This document shows positions 8,460 to 16,763 of a DNA stretch of 52,903 bases, one piece after another. The stretch spans positions 1 through 52,903 of the forward strand of contig QKBC01000017.1 of the NCBI GenBank assembly GCA_003246205.1, given 5' to 3'. This DNA comes from Flavobacterium haoranii. Its GTDB lineage: Bacteria; Bacteroidota; Bacteroidia; Flavobacteriales; Flavobacteriaceae. Both the position numbers and the translations under genes were made by a program. Position 1 is the first letter of the stretch; every line of letters starts with the position of its first letter. The notes under the pieces are model-generated. The model searched no databases. It was not told the DNA's origin and saw only the letters and a list, made by a program, of their open reading frames with translations.

Positions 8460-10337
8460 GTGAGTTTATTTCAAGATCAATATGATGTTATAGTTGTGGG
8501 AGCTGGTCACGCTGGATGTGAAGCTGCTGCTGCCGCCGCCAATATGGGTTGTAAAACTTTATTGGTTACTATGAATTTGCAAAACATTGCTCAAATGTCT
8601 TGTAACCCTGCTATGGGTGGAATTGCAAAAGGGCAAATCGTTCGAGAAATTGATGCCTTGGGTGGATACTCAGGAATTGTTTCAGATAAAACGGCAATTC
8701 AATTTAAAATGTTGAATGTGTCGAAAGGACCTGCTATGTGGTCGCCAAGATGTCAAAGTGATAGAATGCGTTTTTCGGAAGAATGGAGATTAATGTTAGA
8801 ACAGACACCAAACCTAGATTTTTATCAGGAAATGGTTTCTGGTATTTTGACAGAGAACGGTAAGTTAGTTGGAGTAAAAACAGGATTAGGAATTGAGATA
8901 AAAGGGAAGACAGTTGTCTTGACTAACGGAACGTTCTTGAACGGTTTAATTCATATCGGAGAAAAACAATTTGGTGGTGGCCGTGCCGGTGAAAGTGCTT
9001 CTTATGGAATTACGGAAGATTTGGTTAATTTAGGATTTGAATCTGGACGAATGAAAACAGGAACGCCTCCGCGTGTGGACGGTCGCTCTTTAGATTATTC
9101 TAAAATGATAGAACAACCAGGAGATGTAAATCCTCAAAAGTTTTCGTATTCTAATCAAACACAACCTTTGAAAGAACAGCGTTCATGTTGGATGACCTAT
9201 ACTTCACCGGAAGTACATGATTTGTTACGTGAAGGTTTTGACCGTAGTCCAATGTTTAACGGACGTATAAAAAGTATCGGACCACGTTATTGCCCATCGA
9301 TTGAAGATAAGATCAATCGTTTTGCAGATAAAGATCGTCACCAATTGTTTGTGGAACCGGAAGGTTGGCATACAGTTGAAGTATATGTAAATGGTTTTTC
9401 TACTTCGTTGCCGGAAGATGTTCAATTCAATGCTTTGCGTTCAGTTGCCGGATTTGAGAATGTGAAATTCTTCCGTCCGGGGTATGCTATCGAATACGAC
9501 TACTTCCCTCCTACGCAATTGAAACATACGTTGGAAACAAAATTAGTAGAAGGTTTATATTTCGCCGGACAGATTAATGGAACGACAGGATATGAAGAAG
9601 CAGCTTCTCAAGGTTTGATGGCTGGGATTAATGCAGCATTAAAAGTGAAAGAGCAAGAGCCGTTAATTTTGAAACGAGACGAAGCGTATATTGGTGTTCT
9701 TATTGATGACCTGATAACTAAAGGAACAGAAGAACCGTATCGTATGTTCACCTCTCGCGCAGAATACAGAACCTTATTGCGTCAGGATAATGCCGATTTA
9801 CGTTTAACACCAAAAGGATATGTAATTGGCTTAGCAAAACAAGAACGCATGGAACGTATGGAAGAAAAAATGGTAAAATCGGAAGCATTTATTCAATTTT
9901 TTAGAGAAACCAGTGTAAAACCGGAAGAAGCCAATCCTATTTTAGAAGCCAAAGGTTCTGCTCCTATGTCACAACCTGATAAAATGTTCAAAGTATTTTC
10001 GCGTCCGCAATTGGATTTAGAAGATTTTAAAAAATTTGAAAAAGTAAGTGAATATATCAATGAACATCAATTGGATGATGAAATTGTTGAACAAGCAGAA
10101 ATTCAAGTGAAATATTCAGGCTATATTGAAAAAGAAAAAAGTCATGCGGATAAATTGAACCGTTTAGAAGATGTGGTTATTCCTGATAATTTCAATTTCG
10201 ATAAAATCAAATCCATTTCAATCGAAGCAAAACAAAAACTAAATAAAATTCGACCAAAAACAATCGCACAAGCATCACGTATTAGCGGTGTATCGCCAAG
10301 TGATATTTCTGTGTTGTTGATTTACATGGGAAGATAA
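8460..10337 (+). CDS. mnmG: tRNA uridine-5-carboxymethylaminomethyl modification enzyme MnmG (GidA)
   Basis: This 625-residue FAD-dependent enzyme works with MnmE to install carboxymethylaminomethyl groups on wobble uridine U34 of tRNAs. The N-terminal dinucleotide-binding motif VIVVGAGHAGCEAA is intact. Both GidA signatures are visible: FLNGLIHIGEKQFGGGRAGE, and GQINGTTGYEEAASQG before the helical C-terminus. Length is typical. The start codon is GTG at 8460, since no ATG precedes the conserved sequence. parS palindromes lie immediately upstream and 67 bp downstream, the kind of origin-proximal setting known for gidA in many bacteria. Confidence 0.97.
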   Translation: MSLFQDQYDVIVVGAGHAGCEAAAAAANMGCKTLLVTMNLQNIAQMSCNPAMGGIAKGQIVREIDALGGYSGIVSDKTAIQFKMLNVSKGPAMWSPRCQSDRMRFSEEWRLMLEQTPNLDFYQEMVSGILTENGKLVGVKTGLGIEIKGKTVVLTNGTFLNGLIHIGEKQFGGGRAGESASYGITEDLVNLGFESGRMKTGTPPRVDGRSLDYSKMIEQPGDVNPQKFSYSNQTQPLKEQRSCWMTYTSPEVHDLLREGFDRSPMFNGRIKSIGPRYCPSIEDKINRFADKDRHQLFVEPEGWHTVEVYVNGFSTSLPEDVQFNALRSVAGFENVKFFRPGYAIEYDYFPPTQLKHTLETKLVEGLYFAGQINGTTGYEEAASQGLMAGINAALKVKEQEPLILKRDEAYIGVLIDDLITKGTEEPYRMFTSRAEYRTLLRQDNADLRLTPKGYVIGLAKQERMERMEEKMVKSEAFIQFFRETSVKPEEANPILEAKGSAPMSQPDKMFKVFSRPQLDLEDFKKFEKVSEYINEHQLDDEIVEQAEIQVKYSGYIEKEKSHADKLNRLEDVVIPDNFNFDKIKSISIEAKQKLNKIRPKTIAQASRISGVSPSDISVLLIYMGR

Positions 10338-10403
10338 TTTTAGAGAGAAAAGAAGAAAGAGAAAAGATATTTTAAGATTTCTTTTGATTCTGTTTTTCTA
10401 AAA

Positions 10404-10419
10404 TGTTTCACGTGAAACA
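10404..10419. promoter_or_regulatory. parS: parS site 5 (canonical)
   Basis: TGTTTCACGTGAAACA is the textbook bacterial parS sequence. It sits at the centre of a perfect palindrome from 10399 to 10424. It lies in the gap between mnmG and the methyltransferase gene, about 2 kb from the four sites upstream of mnmG. Confidence 0.9.
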
Positions 10420-10440
10420 TTTTATCGTACAATTTTAATT

Positions 10441-10490
10441 TTGTCACTTCGATCTGTCATCTCGAGCGGAGTCGAGAGACGAGAAGTCAC
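10441..10490. repeat. REP-like intergenic element (partial)
   Basis: This stretch contains GTCATCTCGAGCGGAGTCGA followed by GAGAC, with internal CTCGA/TCGAG pairing. It resembles the dispersed GTCATnTCGAGCG elements I recall from flavobacterial intergenic regions. A related, more complete copy is at 35828. Confidence 0.5.
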
Positions 10491-10506
10491 ATAAAGGAAT
10501 AAAAGA

Positions 10507-11352
10507 ATGATATTCAAAGAAAATAATATTTATAGTAACGTTAAAGATTTTTCGGTTTCCGGAGAATCTTTTTCTTTGTTAGAAAATAAGGAATATGGAA
10601 TTTTAAAAACCACTCCTACTCCATCGTTTGAACAATTGCCTTCGTATTATGAAAGCGAAGATTATATTTCACATACAGATGGCACGCGAACACTTTTTGA
10701 AAAAATCTATCAAAGTGTAAAAGTGTATGCTATTCAAAGCAAAGTGCAATTAATTTCAAAATTTGCAACTAAAGGCGCTTTGTTAGATATTGGTGCCGGA
10801 ACAGGAGATTTTTTAGTAGCTGCTCAAAAACAAGGTTGGCACGTTTTAGGTTTAGAACCTAATACTAAAGCGAGAACTATTGCAGCTGGAAAAGGAATTT
10901 CGTTTGCTGAAAATTTAGAAGCCATTCCTGATCAAAGTTATGATGTAATTACCATGTGGCATGTTTTAGAACACGTTCCGGATTTGGACTACCAATTAAA
11001 TCAATTGAAACGAATTTGTAAGCCAGGAGGAATTATTGTGATTGCAGTTCCCAATTACAAATCGTATGATGCAAAATATTACAGAGAATTTTGGGCCGCT
11101 TATGATGTGCCTCGACACCTTTGGCATTTTTCGGCAACATCGATCCGAAAAATATTTGCTGAGAAAAATATCGAGTTATTAAAAATTAAACCTATGTGGT
11201 TTGATAGTTTTTATGTGAGCTTATTGTCTGAAAAATATAAAAATGGAAAAATGAATCCGATAAAAGCTTTTTGTATAGGTTTTGCTTCAAATGTATACGG
11301 AATTTTTAAAAAGGAATTTTCGTCTCATATTTATATATTAAAGAATAAGTAA
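10507..11352 (+). CDS. Class I SAM-dependent methyltransferase
   Basis: This 281-residue protein has the SAM-binding glycine motif LLDIGAGTGDF (residues 92-102). A post-motif acidic loop and a WHVLEHVPD motif typical of Methyltransf_11/23-type enzymes follow. The N-terminal 90 residues form a leader domain seen in flavobacterial relatives. The C-terminus is helical and basic. The substrate cannot be read from sequence: it could be a lipid, a small molecule or a cell-surface sugar. It follows mnmG in the same direction but is separated by a parS site and a REP-like element, so it may have its own promoter. It is not RsmG. Confidence 0.85.
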   Translation: MIFKENNIYSNVKDFSVSGESFSLLENKEYGILKTTPTPSFEQLPSYYESEDYISHTDGTRTLFEKIYQSVKVYAIQSKVQLISKFATKGALLDIGAGTGDFLVAAQKQGWHVLGLEPNTKARTIAAGKGISFAENLEAIPDQSYDVITMWHVLEHVPDLDYQLNQLKRICKPGGIIVIAVPNYKSYDAKYYREFWAAYDVPRHLWHFSATSIRKIFAEKNIELLKIKPMWFDSFYVSLLSEKYKNGKMNPIKAFCIGFASNVYGIFKKEFSSHIYILKNK

Positions 11353-11474
11353 AACTTATTTTAAGTAGTTTTAGAGTGGTTTTAGGTTTAAAAATATACA
11401 AAACCATTCAAAAAAAACAAAAATCGTTTAAAATTGATTTATACAAGCTTGTTTTTATAGTCAAAAACTATGTT

Positions 11475-11506
11475 TTTGTTAATTTAATAGTTTTTGATTA
11501 TTTTTG
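11475..11506 (+). promoter_or_regulatory. Promoter of the AraC-type regulator
   Basis: TTTG (11475-11478) and TATTTTTG (11499-11506) are separated by 20 bases and match the Bacteroidota sigma factor consensus exactly. Transcription would begin near 11513, giving a leader of only about 14 bases before the ATG at 11527. This supports that start over the in-frame TTG at 11494. Confidence 0.7.
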
Positions 11507-11526
11507 TTCCAAACGAGAGATTTACT

Positions 11527-12414
11527 ATGATTCCGGAAGAAAAACTTTTTTTTAAGGGTATATATGGTGACGATTCCATTAACATGGTTCGTGAAACAAT
11601 CCATATTGGTTCTTTCGAAGCTACAGGAAAACGACATGAATGGTTTATTAAACCACATGTACACAGTAATCTCTTTCAAATATTTCTTTTAGAAGAAGGA
11701 GCCGTTGAACTACTCATAAATGATGAGTCACAATGGGTAGAGGGAATTTCATTTATGAGCATTCCCAAGAATATCGTGCATGGATTTAAAATGAGACCCG
11801 ATGTTAAAGGTTGGGTTATTTCTCTTCATGACAAGAGTATGGAAAATATGCTGAAATTAGATGCTGACATCATTATTAGAATGGATGAAGTACATATTTT
11901 TAAATATGATGCTGAAGATAAGCTAATTAGTGATGCTTATAGTACATTGCATAAATGTATTTATGAATATAGCAGCAATTTACCGGCAAAACAACATGCT
12001 TTACAATACTTAGTGGGAATGTTATTATTACGCTTATATCGCATTCCTACTACATCCAAACAGTCTATTCAAATTTTAGATAATAAATATACTATATTTT
12101 ACAGAAGATTCCTGCAATTAATTAGAGAGAAAAATTCATTTAAGTTTGGTGTAGAAGAATATGCTTCACTTTTAGATATTTCTGCAGGTTATTTAAATAA
12201 GATCTGTAGGGAAGTTTCCGGTCAATCACCTAAAGATATTATTATTGAATATTACATTGACGAAATCAAAAAAATGTTGGCGGATTTCGAATTATCCATA
12301 TCCGATGTTGCCTATAAAATAGAATTAAACGATCCGGGTTATTTAACGCGTTTGTTCAAAAAGAAAACAGGGATGACTCCAAAAGAATACCGAGCTTCAA
12401 TAGGAGCTAAATAA
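11527..12414 (+). CDS. AraC-family transcriptional regulator with cupin sensor domain
   Basis: This 295-residue protein has an N-terminal AraC-type cupin domain (about residues 20-120; HVHSNLFQIFLLEEGAVELL, then IPKNIVHGF) that probably binds an effector. The C-terminal double helix-turn-helix domain (about 195-295) includes the classic VAYKIELNDPGYLTRLFKKKTGMTPKEYR-type end. It resembles PobR/HpaA-type activators of aromatic catabolism. It is the first gene of the benzoate/catechol island, points toward catA and has its own promoter. I infer that it activates catA and/or the ben operon in response to benzoate, catechol or cis,cis-muconate. The effector is not visible in sequence. Confidence 0.85.
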   Translation: MIPEEKLFFKGIYGDDSINMVRETIHIGSFEATGKRHEWFIKPHVHSNLFQIFLLEEGAVELLINDESQWVEGISFMSIPKNIVHGFKMRPDVKGWVISLHDKSMENMLKLDADIIIRMDEVHIFKYDAEDKLISDAYSTLHKCIYEYSSNLPAKQHALQYLVGMLLLRLYRIPTTSKQSIQILDNKYTIFYRRFLQLIREKNSFKFGVEEYASLLDISAGYLNKICREVSGQSPKDIIIEYYIDEIKKMLADFELSISDVAYKIELNDPGYLTRLFKKKTGMTPKEYRASIGAK

Positions 12415-12782
12415 CTACTTGTCAGTATTTTATTAAACATTTTCTTTCTTTAAAAGCTATAGACATCAATTCGTTAAGGTGTTCTTAAACTTTTTTATAT
12501 TTTTCAGTTCTATTCAAAAGTCCTTTTTTTTAACCTACTATAACGTTTGAAAACGTAAAAAATGCTATTTTTTTTTATTTAAAGCGTAAAAAAATTCGAT
12601 TTGTCCTATTTTTTATTTAAAAACATAATTTTTTGCTCCAAATAAATATAAAATTTGCATATAACTAAAAAATATGTATAAAAAAATAAATAATACATAT
12701 TAAGATTTGAGGAATATTATCAAATTAATAATTCGCTCTTTTATTATATAAAAACTTACTAATATTAAAAAAATCAGAAATT
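12415..12782 (+). other. AT-rich control region upstream of catA (no gene)
   Basis: This 368-bp gap has no credible reading frame. It is extremely AT-rich, with many A- and T-tracts likely to bend DNA. It holds an inverted repeat at 12543-12556 and two copies of CGTAAAAAA 31 bp apart (12554 and 12585). I could not find a full TTTG-N20-TAnnTTTG promoter. ATAAAATTTG near 12646-12655 and a TTTG at 12706-12709 are only partial fits. This region must contain the catA promoter and probably the binding sites of the AraC-type regulator just upstream. Confidence 0.5.
12543..12556. promoter_or_regulatory. Candidate operator (ACGTTT-GA-AAACGT)
   Basis: A 6+2+6 inverted repeat lies in the catA upstream region, about 230 bp before the start codon. 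Its right arm overlaps the first of two CGTAAAAAA direct repeats. It is a candidate regulator site only by position and symmetry. Confidence 0.3.
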
Positions 12783-13706
12783 ATGACTAGAGAGTTAATC
12801 GATGAAGTATTGAACCGAATTCAATCTCAAGAAAAAAATGGAGAAGGTAATCCACGTGTAAAAGAAATTGTAGCTCGTTTGTTGAGAGATTTATTTTATG
12901 CTATGGATGATTTAAACATCACTTCTGAAGAAATGTGGCATGCGTGTGATTGGCTTACTCAAACGGGTAAAAACAACGAATGGGGACTTGTATTTGCAGG
13001 TTTAGGTATTGAGCATTTTATTGATGAAAGAATGGATTGGGAAGATGAGCAGGCTGGTGTTCATTTAAAAACACCTCGTACAATTGAAGGTCCTTTATAT
13101 GTAGCGGGTTCTCCGGAATCTTTAAGCTATGCTGAATTAGAGAATGAGCCTAACCAAGGAGAAGAAACATTATACATGCAAGGAACAGTAGTTGACGAAG
13201 AAGGAAATCCAATTGAAGGTGCTTTAGTAGAAGTTTGGCATTGTAACTTAAACGGATTGTATTCTTATTTTGATACCACTCAGTCTGAATTTAACCTGCG
13301 TAGAGCAATCCGCACCGGAAAAGACGGAAGATATCAGTTCAAATCGTTCTTACCTGTAGGATATAGCTGTCCTCCGAATGGTTGTACCGATAATTTAATG
13401 AAATGGTTAGGTCGTCATGGTTCTCGTCCGGCACATATTCACTTCTTCATTACGGCTCCTAACTACAGAAAATTGACTACTCAAATCAATATCGATGGTG
13501 ATCCGTTATTAGGACAGGATTTCGCTTTTGCAGATAAAGATGGATTAGTACCACCTATAACTCACTATACAGCTGATCAAGCTAAAGCATTAGGGAAAGA
13601 CGAAGCTTTTGCTTCTATCGATTTCGATTTTAACATGGTACACGACTCTGAAAAAATAGCTCCGGGTGAAAATCACAGAACCAGAGCAGCTATTGTTACA
13701 GCATAA
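12783..13706 (+). CDS. catA: Catechol 1,2-dioxygenase (intradiol, ortho cleavage)
   Basis: This 307-residue non-haem Fe(III) enzyme opens catechol between the hydroxyls to give cis,cis-muconate. The N-terminal helical dimerisation domain is followed by the beta-sandwich catalytic domain. The four expected iron ligands are visible: Tyr160 (GLYSYFD), Tyr194 (PVGYSCPPNG), His218 and His220 (RPAHIHFF). The RTIEGPLYVAG segment is characteristic of the catechol branch and unlike protocatechuate 3,4-dioxygenase. It is followed by its own terminator (13719), so it forms a separate unit from benABC. Its product feeds catB further down the island. Confidence 0.95.
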   Translation: MTRELIDEVLNRIQSQEKNGEGNPRVKEIVARLLRDLFYAMDDLNITSEEMWHACDWLTQTGKNNEWGLVFAGLGIEHFIDERMDWEDEQAGVHLKTPRTIEGPLYVAGSPESLSYAELENEPNQGEETLYMQGTVVDEEGNPIEGALVEVWHCNLNGLYSYFDTTQSEFNLRRAIRTGKDGRYQFKSFLPVGYSCPPNGCTDNLMKWLGRHGSRPAHIHFFITAPNYRKLTTQINIDGDPLLGQDFAFADKDGLVPPITHYTADQAKALGKDEAFASIDFDFNMVHDSEKIAPGENHRTRAAIVTA

Positions 13707-13718
13707 TAAAACTACATG

Positions 13719-13748
13719 AAAACCGTGTTTTCTATAGCACGGTTTTTT
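13719..13748 (+). terminator. Intrinsic terminator after catA
   Basis: AAAACCGTG (13719-13727) pairs with CACGGTTTT (13738-13746) around a 10-base loop, and further Ts follow. It separates catA from the ben operon. Confidence 0.85.
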
Positions 13749-13795
13749 CTCTTCTTAACAAGTAATCACCAAATTATTTTAAATCTTTTAAAAAA

Positions 13796-13838
13796 CTCTG
13801 ATTCCAGAGGAGGATTTCTATTGCCTAAAACGAAGTAA
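13796..13838 (+). promoter_or_regulatory. Leader of benA: small hairpin, strong SD-like motif and 5-codon ORF
   Basis: CTCTG-ATTC-CAGAG can form a 5-bp stem (13796-13809). It overlaps AGAGGAGGA (13806-13814), an unusually strong Shine-Dalgarno match for this lineage. That motif is too far (about 27 bases) from the benA ATG at 13841 to serve it. It is well placed for TTG at 13821, which would encode a five-residue peptide ending at TAA 13836-13838, two bases before benA. This may be a leader peptide, or chance. Confidence 0.3.
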
Positions 13839-13840
13839 TT

Positions 13841-15181
13841 ATGGAACAAAACACAGTAAATTATATCGATTCTTTATTGATTCACGATAAAGAAAACGGA
13901 AAGTATCAGCACAATCGAAAAGCTTTTACAGATCCTGAATTATTTGAACTTGAAATGAAATACATCTACGAGAATAATTGGGTGTATTTAGCACACGAGT
14001 CACAAATAGCGAATGCAAATGACTATTATACCACAACTATTGGTCGCCAATCTGTAGTTATTACTCGCGATAAAGAAGGTCAATTGCATGGTCTTATCAA
14101 CTCTTGTTCGCACAAAGGAGCACAATTGTGCCGCTATAGAAAAGGAAACAAATCCTCTTTTACATGTCCGTTTCACGGTTGGACATTTAACAATTCAGGA
14201 AAACTTCTTAAAGTAAAAGATTCAAAAGAAGCGGGTTATCCGGAACAATTTAACTGCGAAGGTTCTCACGATTTAAAGAAAGTGGCTCGTTTAGAATCGT
14301 ATAGAGGTTTCATTTTTGGATCACTTAATCCTGATGTGGTTTCTTTAAAAGAATATCTTAATGATGCTACTTTAATTATCGATCATATTGTAGACCAAGC
14401 TCCGGAAGGTTTAGAAGTGTTAAATGGTTCATCCCAATACATTTACAACGGAAACTGGAAGTTGCAAATGGAAAACGGAGCCGATGGTTACCACGTTTCT
14501 TCAGTGCACTGGAATTATGTAGCCACTATGGCGCGCCGTAATTACGATAAAGAAGGCACAAAGGCAGTTGATGCCAACGGATGGAGTAAATCGCCTAGAG
14601 CGGGCGGATATGGCTTTAAAAACGGTCATATATTGCTTTGGACAACCAAATTAAATCCGGAAGTAAGTCCTATTTACAAACAAAAAGATCGTTTAATAGC
14701 AGAATTCGGTGAAGAAAAAGCAGGTTTTATGCTAACCATGACACGCAATTTAGGGGTTTATCCTAATGTGTTTATTATGGATCAGTTTTCTACTCAAATT
14801 CGTGTAGTTCGACCAATTTCAGTAAATGAAACCGAAATTACTATTTATTGCTTCGGCGTAAAAGGCGAAAGTAAAGAAGAGCGTTCAACTCGAATCCGTC
14901 AATACGAAGATTTCTTCAACGTAACCGGTATGGGAACTCCTGATGATTTAGAAGAATTCCGTTCGTGTCAAATCGCTTACGAATCAACTGAATTACCTTA
15001 TAACGACATGAGCCGTGGAGCAACACATTGGGTTTACGGACCAGATGATCACGCCGAAAAAATGGGAATTAACCCGGTAATAAGCGGAATTAAATCAGAG
15101 GACGAAGGTTTGTTTGTATCGCAACACGAATACTGGAAAGAAACTTTGATTAAAGGTGTTTCTAAAGAAGAATTAGTTTAA
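13841..15181 (+). CDS. benA: Benzoate 1,2-dioxygenase, large (alpha) subunit
   Basis: This 446-residue Rieske non-haem iron oxygenase subunit dihydroxylates benzoate to 1,2-dihydroxycyclohexa-3,5-diene-1-carboxylate. Rieske [2Fe-2S] ligands are Cys89, His91, Cys109 and His112 (CSHKGAQLC, CPFHGW). The mononuclear iron site has His218 and His223 (DGYHVSSVH), with the bridging Asp215. Length and motifs fit the BenA/XylX/AntA group. Toluate or anthranilate as substrate cannot be excluded from the alpha subunit alone. The downstream diol dehydrogenase BenD argues for benzoate or toluate, since anthranilate dioxygenase yields catechol without it. Confidence 0.92.
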   Translation: MEQNTVNYIDSLLIHDKENGKYQHNRKAFTDPELFELEMKYIYENNWVYLAHESQIANANDYYTTTIGRQSVVITRDKEGQLHGLINSCSHKGAQLCRYRKGNKSSFTCPFHGWTFNNSGKLLKVKDSKEAGYPEQFNCEGSHDLKKVARLESYRGFIFGSLNPDVVSLKEYLNDATLIIDHIVDQAPEGLEVLNGSSQYIYNGNWKLQMENGADGYHVSSVHWNYVATMARRNYDKEGTKAVDANGWSKSPRAGGYGFKNGHILLWTTKLNPEVSPIYKQKDRLIAEFGEEKAGFMLTMTRNLGVYPNVFIMDQFSTQIRVVRPISVNETEITIYCFGVKGESKEERSTRIRQYEDFFNVTGMGTPDDLEEFRSCQIAYESTELPYNDMSRGATHWVYGPDDHAEKMGINPVISGIKSEDEGLFVSQHEYWKETLIKGVSKEELV

Positions 15182-15197
15182 TTAATTAGAATTTAAA

Positions 15198-15683
15198 ATG
15201 ACAAATTTTGAAAAAATAACTGCTTTTTTATACAAAGAAGCTCGTTTTTTAGATGATAGAGAGTGGGAAAATTGGTTAGAATGTTACCATGAAGATGCCA
15301 TGTACTGGATGCCCGCTTGGACTGATGAAGATGAAACTACTACTGATTTTCAATCCGAGATTTCATTGATTTATTATCCTAATCGCGGTGGATTGGAAGA
15401 CCGTGTTTTTCGAATCAAAACAGAACGTTCTTCTGCCTCAATGCCGGAACCTAGAACATGTCATAACATAACCAATGTGGAAGTTCTAGAAGAAAACGAT
15501 AAAGAAGTAAAAGTTCGTTTTAACTGGCATACTTACTCGTTCCGATACAAAACAACAGATATTTATTTCGGGACTAGTAACTACACATTGCAAAAAACAG
15601 AAGAATCCTATTTAATTACTAACAAAAAAGTTGTAGTCAAAAACGATTACATACGTCAGGTTTTAGACGTTTATCATATTTAA
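15198..15683 (+). CDS. benB: Benzoate 1,2-dioxygenase, small (beta) subunit
   Basis: This 161-residue ring-hydroxylating dioxygenase beta subunit has the SnoaL/NTF2-like fold and makes the structural half of the alpha3-beta3 oxygenase. Family features include FLYKEARFLDDREWENWL near the N-terminus, the WMPAW segment and SLIYYPNRGGLEDRVFRI. It starts 16 bases after benA and ends 4 bases before benC, so the three are translated from one message. Confidence 0.92.
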   Translation: MTNFEKITAFLYKEARFLDDREWENWLECYHEDAMYWMPAWTDEDETTTDFQSEISLIYYPNRGGLEDRVFRIKTERSSASMPEPRTCHNITNVEVLEENDKEVKVRFNWHTYSFRYKTTDIYFGTSNYTLQKTEESYLITNKKVVVKNDYIRQVLDVYHI

Positions 15684-15687
15684 AATT

Positions 15688-16704
15688 ATGTCAAGAATTG
15701 CTTTAAATTTTGAAGATGGGGTAACCAAGATAATCGAAGGTTTACCGAATGAAAAAGTATCCGATGCAGCATACCGTAATAGAATTAACATTCCATTAGA
15801 TTGTGCAGACGGAGCTTGTGGAACATGCAAGTGCAAAGTAAAATCAGGAAGTTATGATGGAGGCGATTACATTGATGAAGCCTTAACTGATGAAGAAGCA
15901 GCTCAAGGTTTTGGTTTGGCTTGCCAAATGACTCCAGAATCGGATATGATTATTGAAATTTTTGCCAGCTCAACAGCTTGTAAAGTAGAAACGCAAACTT
16001 TTGCAACGACAATTTCAGCTGTTAACTATTTATCTCCCGAAATTGTTCAGTTAAAAGTACAATTGTCCGATAATGCAACCTTAGAATTTTTGGCAGGACA
16101 ATATGTAAATATTGAAGTTCCAGGAAGTGGGCAAACGCGTTCTTATTCTTTTGCGAATAAAGGCGCTCAAAATGAATTAGAATTTTTAATTAGAATTGTT
16201 CCCAATGGTTTAATGAGCGAATATTTAAAAAACGAAGCCAAAGTTGGTGCATCATTAAATGTAACTGGACCTTTAGGAAGTTTTTATTTGCGTCAAATTG
16301 AAAAACCAACTTTATTTTTTGCCGGTGGAACAGGAATTGCACCATTTTTAGCCATGCTAGAAAGTTTGGCAGCTGAAGGAAATACCAATCCAGTTACACT
16401 ATACTACGGAGCTACAACAGAAGAAAATTTAGTGGAAATGGATCGATTAAAAGAATTTCAATCTAAGCTGAACTTTAACTTCGAATGTTGTGTTTCTGCT
16501 CAAGAATCATCTCGTTTTCCAAAAGGATTTGTTACCCAATGGATTACTAAAGATAACTTAACTGAAAACGATTATGATATCTATATCTGCGGACCTAATC
16601 CAATGGTGGAAGCGGTTAAAGATTCATTAGCAGCGGAAGCAATTCAATACAGCAATTTCTATTTAGAAAAATTTTTACCAACAGGCCACACGGTCACGAC
16701 TTAA
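15688..16704 (+). CDS. benC: Benzoate 1,2-dioxygenase electron-transfer reductase
   Basis: This 338-residue single-component reductase passes electrons from NADH to BenAB. It has an N-terminal plant-type [2Fe-2S] ferredoxin domain with Cys39, Cys44, Cys47 and Cys79 (CADGACGTCKC, LACQ). An FAD domain with the RSYSF motif and a NAD-binding domain with GGTGIAPFLAML follow, ending in the YICGPNPMVEAV segment. The domain order (ferredoxin-FAD-NAD) is that of BenC and XylZ. It is the third gene of the benABC unit. Confidence 0.93.
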   Translation: MSRIALNFEDGVTKIIEGLPNEKVSDAAYRNRINIPLDCADGACGTCKCKVKSGSYDGGDYIDEALTDEEAAQGFGLACQMTPESDMIIEIFASSTACKVETQTFATTISAVNYLSPEIVQLKVQLSDNATLEFLAGQYVNIEVPGSGQTRSYSFANKGAQNELEFLIRIVPNGLMSEYLKNEAKVGASLNVTGPLGSFYLRQIEKPTLFFAGGTGIAPFLAMLESLAAEGNTNPVTLYYGATTEENLVEMDRLKEFQSKLNFNFECCVSAQESSRFPKGFVTQWITKDNLTENDYDIYICGPNPMVEAVKDSLAAEAIQYSNFYLEKFLPTGHTVTT

Positions 16705-16763
16705 AACTAACCAAAACCAAAAACTAACCCAATAACGTAACAACCAAAAATTAAATAAAACTC

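Noticed and set aside
10507..11352. Methyltransferase after mnmG as RsmG (GidB)
   Set aside because: It is too long and has a different N-terminal domain and motifs; RsmG is about 200 residues.
13841..16704. benABC as anthranilate dioxygenase
   Set aside because: The downstream cis-diol dehydrogenase (benD) and benzoate-type transporter would not be needed for anthranilate; not fully excluded.
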